Source: an uncultured Lachnospiraceae bacterium (GTDB lineage: Bacteria; Bacillota; Clostridia; Lachnospirales; Lachnospiraceae). Taken from it: a stretch of 8,424 bases of DNA. The position numbers were made by a program, and so were the translations under genes. This document shows, in pieces, positions 1 through 5,040 of this stretch; the first letter of the stretch is position 1, and each line of letters begins with the position of its first letter. Location: the NCBI GenBank assembly GCA_905236585.1, contig CAJOQZ010000042.1:1-8424 (forward strand), written 5' to 3'. The notes beneath the pieces were generated by a model. It saw nothing but the letters and a program-made list of their open reading frames with translations, made no database searches and had not been told where the DNA came from.

Positions 1-1726
1 CTTCGAGATTCTCCTCTGCCGCAAAGCGTAAAAATACGTCAACATCTTTTGGCGAAACAACGACAGCCATGCGCTCCTGTGATTCGGAGATTGCCAGTTC
101 CGTACCGTCCAAACCGGCGTACTTTTTCGTAACAAGATCCAAATCGACGTCTAATCCGTCCGCCAGTTCGCCGATTGCCACCGCAACTCCTCCTGCGCCG
201 AAATCATTGCATTTCTTGATCAAAAGGCTGACTTCTTCCCGTCGAAAAAGCCGCTGCAGTTTTCTTTCGGTCGGCGGATTGCCTTTTTGTACTTCGGCGC
301 CGCACTCCGTAGTGGACGCATCTGTATGGGCTTTTGACGAACCGGTTGCGCCCCCGATCCCGTCACGTCCCGTTCTGCCGCCAAGCAGAATGACCTGATC
401 CCCCGGCTCACCGGCAAGACGTTTGACGGCGCGTCTGGGCGCAGCCGCCATAACGGCGCCGATCTCCATCCGCTTTGCGACATAATTGGGATGATAGATC
501 TCTTTGACATAACCGGTTGCGAGTCCGATCTGATTGCCATAAGATGAATAGCCGTGCGCCGCTTCGCGGACAATTCTTTTCTGGGGAAGTTTGCCCGGCA
601 GCGTCTTGGAAAGGGGAACCGTCGGATCTGCCGCGCCGGTCACGCGCATCGCCTGATAGACATAGGTTCGTCCCGACAGCGGATCACGGATCGCACCGCC
701 CAGGCAGGTCGCCGCGCCGCCGAAGGGTTCGATTTCGGTCGGATGGTTGTGCGTTTCGTTCTTGAAATTTACAAGCCACTCTTCCGTTTTCCCGTCTACA
801 TCAACGGGAACGACAATCGAACAGGCATTGATCTCGTCGGATTCCTCAAGGTCGTCTAATTTCCCCATGTCCTTAAGCTGCTTCGCGGCAAGCGTCGCAA
901 GTTCCATTAAATTGATAAATTTATCATCCCGCGTCCGGTAGCGTTCGAAAAAGGCATCCGCAAACTGCCGATAAGTCGCCTCGATCGGTTCGCGGTATGC
1001 CCCCTCGTCAAAGGCAACATTCGTAAGTTCCGTCGAAAACGTTGTATGCCGACAATGATCCGACCAATAGGTATCAAGCACTCGAATCTCTGTAATGGTC
1101 GGGTCGCGACCTTCGTCGCTGTTGAAATAGTTTTGGATATGTAAAAAATCGGCAAACGTCATCGCAAGTTCCAAAGAATCATATAATTCCTTCAAGTCTT
1201 TCTCCGTCATGCCGATAAACCCATCCATTACAGCAACATCCGCCGGCTCCGTAAATTCCTGCAAAAGCGTATCCGGGAGTTCCTCGTCTGCAATATGGGA
1301 ATCCACCGGATTCATGCAATGGCTTTTAATCTTCGCAAATTCCTCATCCGTGATATCGCCCTCGATCACATAGCACGTTGCGGAACGAACCGTCGGTTCG
1401 ATCCCGTCTTTTAACAGTTTTAAGCACTGCTCCGCCGAATCCGCCCGCTGGTCGTACTGTCCGGGAAGATATTCCACCGTAAAAATGCGCCCGTCATACG
1501 GCTGTTTTTCCTCAAATATATGATCGACCGGAGGCTCGGAAAAAACCGTGGACAGAGCCATCTCATAGACATCTGCGGGTACGTTTTCCATATCATAACG
1601 AATCAGAATGTGGACGCCCGTCACGCCATCCAACGACAGGTAATGCCGGATCTCATGGGAAAGCGCATTCGCCGCAACAGCATAAGGGGATTTTTTTTCA
1701 ACATAGACTCTTTTGACGTTTGACAT
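1..1726 (-). CDS. purL: Phosphoribosylformylglycinamidine synthase (FGAM synthase), large single-chain type; N-terminal 575 residues, cut by the left edge
   Basis: Cytoplasmic enzyme of de novo purine synthesis that converts FGAR to FGAM using ATP and glutamine. The frame is open without a stop from the start codon to the window edge. Residues 1-70 (MSNVKRVYVEKK...) resemble the N-terminal PurS-like domain fused in large PurL. WSDHCRHTTF lies at 221-230, ETHNHPTEIEPFGG begins at 324 (H326, H328), the glycine-rich GGRTGRDGIGGAT at 449-461, and ISESQERMAVVV near 550; all are hallmark FGAM synthase motifs. Large PurL proteins are about 1,200-1,300 residues and carry a C-terminal glutamine amidotransferase domain; that part would be off-window, so its presence is inferred. 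The ATG at 1726 is chosen because GGAG (1733-1736) sits 6 nt upstream. An in-frame ATG at 1738 has no ribosome binding site. Only 60 bp separate it from the helicase stop, with no terminator between, so co-transcription is possible. Confidence 0.97.
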   Translation of the reverse strand, partial: MSNVKRVYVEKKSPYAVAANALSHEIRHYLSLDGVTGVHILIRYDMENVPADVYEMALSTVFSEPPVDHIFEEKQPYDGRIFTVEYLPGQYDQRADSAEQCLKLLKDGIEPTVRSATCYVIEGDITDEEFAKIKSHCMNPVDSHIADEELPDTLLQEFTEPADVAVMDGFIGMTEKDLKELYDSLELAMTFADFLHIQNYFNSDEGRDPTITEIRVLDTYWSDHCRHTTFSTELTNVAFDEGAYREPIEATYRQFADAFFERYRTRDDKFINLMELATLAAKQLKDMGKLDDLEESDEINACSIVVPVDVDGKTEEWLVNFKNETHNHPTEIEPFGGAATCLGGAIRDPLSGRTYVYQAMRVTGAADPTVPLSKTLPGKLPQKRIVREAAHGYSSYGNQIGLATGYVKEIYHPNYVAKRMEIGAVMAAAPRRAVKRLAGEPGDQVILLGGRTGRDGIGGATGSSKAHTDASTTECGAEVQKGNPPTERKLQRLFRREEVSLLIKKCNDFGAGGVAVAIGELADGLDVDLDLVTKKYAGLDGTELAISESQERMAVVVSPKDVDVFLRFAAEENLE

Positions 1727-1786
1727 ATCGTTCTCCATATGGATTATAAAATGGTTTCCTCACAATCTATTGTATATTATCATATT

Positions 1787-4207
1787 TTAACCACAATTTG
1801 TAGACCAAAACGCAATTATTTTTTGTTCGACGTCCGATACATTTCCGACTGCCGTGTGGGTCCACTCCCGTGGAAATATCCGCTGATACTCGCTATATAA
1901 AAACCTCTCGTCCAAAAGCGCGATCACGCCGACGTCCTCTGTGGTTCGGATCACCCGTCCCGCTGCCTGTAAGACCTTGTTCATGCCGGGATACAGATAG
2001 GCGTAGGCAAAGCCTTCGCCATCTCCTGCATCAAAGAAATCCGAGATCAGATTGCGCTCATTGGTAACCATGGGAAGCCCGCAGCCTAAGATCACGGCGC
2101 CGATCAGACGGCTTCCCGTCAAGTCAATCCCTTCGGAAAAGACGCCGCCCATTACGCAAAACCCTAATAGAGAATCGTCCCGCTTTTCATCAAAGGCTTT
2201 CAAAAAATCTTCCCGTTCCCATTCGTCCATTGCCGCCTGCTGCAGCAGCAATGTCGTAGCGGACAGGTTCATTTCGATGACGCGATCATACACTTCCTTT
2301 AAGAAACGATAGGACGGACCGAAGATCATGTAATTGCCGCGTTTTGCCGTACATACGGCACGAACGTATTCCGCAAACCGGTCATACTCTTTTGCCCCGC
2401 GCCGTTTGTAGCGGCTCGAAACATCTTTTCCTATCACAACCAGCCGGTTATTTTCGTCAAATATACTCTTCGCATATACCGCATACGGATCATCTTCCCG
2501 GCAGAGCAGACGCTTATAATAGTTGACCGGAAGCAATGTCGCGGAAAAGAAAACGCACGTCCTCGCCAGATGAATGCGCTGCTGCAGTTGAAATGACGGA
2601 TCGACGCACAACAGACGGATATAAAACGATCCGTTTTCCATGCTGTCGCAATAAATCCGGTAATTCTCGTCCAATCCTTCCGTAATGTTTAAGAAATTAC
2701 GTACTTCAAAGTAAAAATCGCGTATTTCGTCTTTATGCGGCAGGTCGATATGCTTTTCAAAGAATTTCTCCATTGCCGCAGCAAGCCGTGATACGGCAAA
2801 TATAAACGCATCGATATCCGACAGCAAAAGCATTCCGTCGCTTTGTTTTTTCCATTCCAAAAGAATCTTATTGCAGTTGGTAAGCGCAGAAGGAATTCCT
2901 CCGTTATAGGTCGAAAACAGTTTTTTTACGGAGAGGAAATCTTCTTTTACGAGCGTTGCCGAATACATCTGCCTCGCCCGTTCGATCATATTATGTGCCT
3001 CGTCCACGAGAAAGACATATTTTTCCGCACTCCCCTCGGCAAAGAAGCGTTTTAAGTATACATTCGGATCGAAGACATAGTTATAATCCCCTATGATCGC
3101 ATCGCACCACGAAGACAGATCAAGAGACAGTTCAAACGGGCAGACCATCCGTTCCTTTGCGTGCCGTAAGATCCGTTCGCGGTCAAACATATTCTCTTCC
3201 GTCAAAAGATCATATACCGCGTCATTGATTCGGTCAAAATGTCCTTTTGCGTAGGGACAGTCATCTGGATTGCATTTACGCTCATTAAGCGGGCAGATTT
3301 TATCTTTTGCTGTCAACAGAACCGTTTTACATTCCAATCCTTCATTTTGCAGCAGAAAAAAGGTATCTCTTGCCACAGCGCGCGTTACCGTTTTCGCCGT
3401 CAGATAAAATATGCGATCCACCAGTCCGTCCCCCATCGCTTTTAAGGAAGGGAAAACAGTGGACAACGTTTTCCCCGTTCCGGTCGGTGCCTGGATGAAC
3501 AGGGTCTTTTCCCGTTTGATCGACAGATAGACGTCGCGGCAGAGTTTTTCCTGCCCCGGTCGATAAGAAAAGGGAAACTGCAGCGCCAATACGGAGTTTT
3601 CACGGGTGATCCTCCAATAATACGAAAAATCCGCCCAGCGTTTATAGAGGGCGACAATCCCGTAAAACCAGGTCTTCAATTCCTCTTTTTTCTGATGGAT
3701 GACAAAACGGCGGATCTCTTCCGTATCCAAATTCACATAGGTCATCTGGACGTCAAGGAAGGGCAGATCCTTTTGCTCCGAGAGGATATACGCATAGCAT
3801 TTTGCCTGTGCCAGATGCACTTCGTCCGGCTCCGTCATTGCCTCTACGTCCGAAAACACGCCTTTGATCTCATCTATACAGATATACAAAGCCGCGCCGT
3901 CTGCTTCGTTATCATCGGCATTATCTGCGGACAGTCTTAGCGTATCATCCATGATGATGCCATCGGCACGCCCCTCTATGGCAAGATCATAGTCATCATA
4001 GGAAATCAAAAAAGCAAGCGGCACTTCGGCGTGATATGTCGGTCCCATCCGCCGCTGGATTTTCCGGTGGATCTTCGCCCCTTTCTGCATCGCAGCGATC
4101 GGATTGCCTCCGCCGATACGATCGTCGATATCGCCGCTTCGGATGACAAACTCAACCAAATTTCGGACGGAAATATGAATTTGCGGACGGGAATTAGGAT
4201 TTTTCAT
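1787..4207 (-). CDS. DinG/XPD-family ATP-dependent DNA helicase with N-terminal PD-(D/E)XK (Cas4/RecB-like) nuclease domain and Fe-S cluster cysteines
   Basis: An 806-residue superfamily 2 helicase, probably acting in DNA repair. Residues about 1-200 form a PD-(D/E)XK nuclease-like domain: H47 in GAKIHRKI, D82 in EGRADG, D112-E113-I-K115, and Q134-xxx-Y138. The helicase follows: Walker A APTGTGKT (240-247); four candidate Fe-S ligands C305, C312, C317 and C356, the last opening the CPFE motif typical of XPD/DinG; DEAH box (402-405); SAT (555-557); GVFSEGID (688-694); and QAAGRVIR (747-754). All catalytic motifs look intact. It differs from the Bacillus-type DinG, which carries a DnaQ-like exonuclease. 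The ATG at 4207 is chosen because the resulting N-terminus (RPQIHISVRNLVEFVIRSGDID) fits this family. A TTG at 4231 would add eight residues but lies against the U-run of the preceding terminator. Neither start has a clear Shine-Dalgarno. purL follows 60 bp downstream. 5'-3' polarity and DNA damage involvement are inferred from the family. Confidence 0.93.
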   Translation of the reverse strand: MKNPNSRPQIHISVRNLVEFVIRSGDIDDRIGGGNPIAAMQKGAKIHRKIQRRMGPTYHAEVPLAFLISYDDYDLAIEGRADGIIMDDTLRLSADNADDNEADGAALYICIDEIKGVFSDVEAMTEPDEVHLAQAKCYAYILSEQKDLPFLDVQMTYVNLDTEEIRRFVIHQKKEELKTWFYGIVALYKRWADFSYYWRITRENSVLALQFPFSYRPGQEKLCRDVYLSIKREKTLFIQAPTGTGKTLSTVFPSLKAMGDGLVDRIFYLTAKTVTRAVARDTFFLLQNEGLECKTVLLTAKDKICPLNERKCNPDDCPYAKGHFDRINDAVYDLLTEENMFDRERILRHAKERMVCPFELSLDLSSWCDAIIGDYNYVFDPNVYLKRFFAEGSAEKYVFLVDEAHNMIERARQMYSATLVKEDFLSVKKLFSTYNGGIPSALTNCNKILLEWKKQSDGMLLLSDIDAFIFAVSRLAAAMEKFFEKHIDLPHKDEIRDFYFEVRNFLNITEGLDENYRIYCDSMENGSFYIRLLCVDPSFQLQQRIHLARTCVFFSATLLPVNYYKRLLCREDDPYAVYAKSIFDENNRLVVIGKDVSSRYKRRGAKEYDRFAEYVRAVCTAKRGNYMIFGPSYRFLKEVYDRVIEMNLSATTLLLQQAAMDEWEREDFLKAFDEKRDDSLLGFCVMGGVFSEGIDLTGSRLIGAVILGCGLPMVTNERNLISDFFDAGDGEGFAYAYLYPGMNKVLQAAGRVIRTTEDVGVIALLDERFLYSEYQRIFPREWTHTAVGNVSDVEQKIIAFWSTNCG

Positions 4208-4214
4208 AAATTTT

Positions 4215-4223
4215 ATTTTAGCA
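4215..4223 (-). promoter_or_regulatory. Candidate extended -10 for the nuclease-helicase gene, predicting a leaderless or near-leaderless mRNA
   Basis: The minus strand reads TGCTAAAAT, matching the extended -10 pattern TGn plus a TATAAT-like hexamer. Only 7 nt lie between its end and the ATG at 4207, so a transcript would begin at about the start codon. The -35 position (17-nt spacer) holds TTCTTT, which is poor. No Shine-Dalgarno is visible before the gene, which fits a leaderless message, but short AT-rich matches arise by chance. Confidence 0.35.
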
Positions 4224-4233
4224 GATTGCAAAC

Positions 4234-4262
4234 AAAAAAAGAACCGTCAATACAGACAGTTC
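4234..4262 (-). terminator. Rho-independent terminator of the HPr-like gene
   Basis: On the minus strand GAACTGTC and GACGGTTC pair as an 8-bp stem with one G-T wobble and a 6-nt loop (TGTATT), followed at once by seven T. It starts 10 bp past the stop codon of the HPr-like gene and ends 26 bp before the helicase ATG. Confidence 0.85.
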
Positions 4263-4272
4263 AATGAAAGGA

Positions 4273-4500
4273 TTATGCTACAGCGAATTTGCGTATTGCC
4301 CGATTGAAGTGCTCATCCATGCGATGACAGATGACGAACATCTCACGCTCTAATGCCTGTGTCATTACTCCAAGAAACGACTTCGCATCAAGATAGTTGT
4401 TCCCGCTTTTTAAGTCAATCTCAAAATCGCATTTCGACGCAAGATTTACAAATTCTTCCACTTCCTTCGGGTTATTCAGCTTAATTTTCATATTGCTCAT
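4273..4500 (-). CDS. HPr/Crh-like PTS-fold protein lacking the phosphorylatable histidine
   Basis: A 75-residue protein with the HPr fold pattern: a short strand (MKIKL, 4-8), a helix (PKEVEEFVNLASKCDF, 11-26), a strand (EIDLKSG), then NNYLDAKSFLGVM (34-46), which matches the HPr segment around regulatory Ser46 (Ser41 here), and a final strand and helix. HPr passes phosphate between PTS enzymes through His15; the corresponding place here is about N10-P11 and holds no histidine. This resembles Bacillus Crh, which cannot carry phosphate but, when serine-phosphorylated, is a CcpA co-repressor. A regulatory rather than transport role is inferred. The ATG at 4500 is chosen because GAGGG sits 4 nt upstream; a TTG at 4521 in the same frame reads through that ribosome binding site. 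The gene has its own promoter with a cre box and its own terminator, so it is probably monocistronic. HPr-like membership is fairly sure; function is not. Confidence 0.82.
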   Translation of the reverse strand: MSNMKIKLNNPKEVEEFVNLASKCDFEIDLKSGNNYLDAKSFLGVMTQALEREMFVICHRMDEHFNRAIRKFAVA

Positions 4501-4503
4501 TCT

Positions 4504-4509
4504 TCCCTC
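4504..4509 (-). promoter_or_regulatory. Ribosome binding site deciding the start of the HPr-like gene
   Basis: The minus strand reads GAGGGA AGA ATG, so the start is the ATG at 4500 and not the TTG at 4521. Confidence 0.7.
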
Positions 4510-4685
4510 ACCCCGTTTCAAAAAGATGCAGCCATTTGTATCAAACGTCTATTCCTTTCTACTACAAGTGGTTGTATGGATTCATGGATATTCATATATC
4601 TTGTGGCAGACGGTGTTTCGACATTTGCCATATTTAACCATAATCAAATACAGGATGCAATGGCAATATCTCTCAAAATAAACAA

Positions 4686-4699
4686 TGAAAACGGTTTCA
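4686..4699. promoter_or_regulatory. Catabolite-responsive element (cre), CcpA binding site
   Basis: TGAAAACGGTTTCA matches the cre consensus TGWAANCGNTNWCA at every defined position and extends to an AATGAAA/TTTCATT palindrome. It lies about +12 to +25 from the transcription start predicted for the HPr-like gene, where bound CcpA usually represses. CcpA binding is inferred. Confidence 0.7.
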
Positions 4700-4716
4700 T
4701 TTTGTGCAATTTGCCA

Positions 4717-4745
4717 ATTATAGAAAGCACGACATAATCCGTGAA
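4717..4745 (-). promoter_or_regulatory. Candidate sigma-A promoter of the HPr-like gene
   Basis: The minus strand has TTCACG (4740-4745, 4 of 6 to TTGACA), a 17-nt spacer and a perfect TATAAT (4717-4722). The predicted start is near 4710, just upstream of the cre palindrome and about 210 nt before the ATG. A second TATAAT at 4750-4755 has a poorer -35. Confidence 0.5.
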
Positions 4746-4778
4746 TCACATTATAACTCCAAATCATAAAAATGAAAT

Positions 4779-4805
4779 AAAAAAAACGGATACCAAAGGT
4801 ATCCG
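4779..4805 (-). terminator. Rho-independent terminator of tRNA-Trp
   Basis: On the minus strand CGGATACC and GGTATCCG form a perfect 8-bp stem with a TTT loop, followed by eight T. The stem begins 9 nt after the tRNA discriminator base. Confidence 0.92.
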
Positions 4806-4814
4806 CTCATACGA

Positions 4815-4887
4815 CAGGGACAGAAGGACTCGAACCCTCGACATTTGGTTTTGGAGACCAACGTTCTACCGACTGAACTATATCCCT
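4815..4887 (-). tRNA. trnW: tRNA-Trp, anticodon CCA
   Basis: A 73-nt cloverleaf read on the minus strand. The acceptor stem is AGGGATA/TGTCCCT with one T-G wobble, the D-stem GTTC/GAAC with loop AGTCGGTA, the anticodon stem TTGGT/ACCAA with loop CTCCAAA (anticodon CCA at 4852-4854), and the T-stem GAGGG/CCTTC with loop TTCGAGT. The discriminator is G, as expected for bacterial tRNA-Trp. The 3' CCA is not encoded (TCG follows), so it must be added by nucleotidyltransferase. It has its own strong promoter and terminator and appears to be a single-gene unit. Confidence 0.97.
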
Positions 4888-4890
4888 ACA

Positions 4891-4906
4891 TGCTTTTTGA
4901 AAAGCA
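4891..4906 (-). repeat. Small palindrome in the 5' leader of the tRNA-Trp precursor
   Basis: The minus strand reads TGCTTTTCAAAAAGCA: 7-nt complementary arms with only CA between, filling nearly all of the approximately 20-nt leader between the predicted transcription start (about 4907) and the mature 5' end. It could shape precursor processing or be incidental. Confidence 0.5.
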
Positions 4907-4913
4907 CTATACC

Positions 4914-4942
4914 TTTATAACATTTATGGGGCGCGTTGTCAA
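4914..4942 (-). promoter_or_regulatory. Strong sigma-A promoter of tRNA-Trp
   Basis: The minus strand has a perfect TTGACA (4937-4942), a 17-nt spacer and TATAAA (4914-4919) preceded by TGT, an extended -10. The predicted start is near 4907, about 20 nt upstream of the mature tRNA. Both the -35 box and part of the spacer lie in a large palindrome. Confidence 0.85.
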
Positions 4943-4972
4943 ATGATTTTGACAAAATTGCGCCCCATAAAT
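4922..4972. repeat. 51-bp two-tiered inverted repeat overlapping the tRNA-Trp promoter
   Basis: Outer arms ATTTATGGGGCGC (4922-4934) and GCGCCCCATAAAT (4960-4972) are perfectly complementary over 13 bp. Inner arms TTGTCAAA (4936-4943) and TTTGACAA (4948-4955) are perfect over 8 bp around TGAT; the unpaired bulge is 1 nt on one side and 4 nt on the other. Each inner arm contains TTGACA on one strand, so two -35 boxes point in opposite directions. It could be an operator, a U-run-less transcript end for the chemoreceptor gene, or a pair of divergent promoters. Confidence 0.85.
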
Positions 4973-5020
4973 ACAAATATGATTTAGGTTGTCACTATTA
5001 AGTTAATAAGGTGTTTAATG

Positions 5021-5040
5021 AAAAATCCATAAGGATTTTT
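5021..5040 (-). terminator. Weak terminator-like hairpin at the chemoreceptor stop codon
   Basis: AAAAATCC and GGATTTTT pair over 8 bp around a 4-nt loop, overlapping the TAA at 5039-5041. The T residues are inside the 3' arm and the downstream sequence (CATTAAAC) is not a U-run, so termination may be inefficient. Confidence 0.4.

Larger units (their letters stand above)
4501..4814. other. Intergenic region between tRNA-Trp and the HPr-like gene: terminator, promoter, cre box and a leader of about 210 nt
   Basis: From the tRNA side this 314-bp stretch holds the tRNA terminator, a candidate promoter, the cre palindrome and then a predicted untranslated leader (about 4710 to 4501). The leader contains only small structures, such as TACAA-CCAC-TTGTA on the minus strand around 4562-4575. 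I recognise no riboswitch or T-box. A 61-codon frame at 4582-4767 starts without a ribosome binding site and upstream of the predicted transcription start, and looks like chance. Confidence 0.6.

Noticed and set aside
1743..1748. TATAAT as a purL promoter
   Set aside because: No acceptable -35 at 16-18 bp, and transcription would start inside the purL ribosome binding site.
4208..4231. TTG start that would extend the helicase by eight residues
   Set aside because: The codon sits against the U-run of the preceding terminator, lacks a ribosome binding site, and the extension does not fit the usual N-terminus of the family.
4520..4545. Possible 8-codon leader peptide (TTG start behind AAGGA) ahead of the HPr-like gene
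   Set aside because: Very short, non-ATG start and no run of regulatory codons, so indistinguishable from chance.
4582..4767. 61-codon frame on the minus strand before the HPr-like gene
   Set aside because: No ribosome binding site, begins upstream of the predicted transcription start, spans the cre palindrome, and the product resembles no protein I know.
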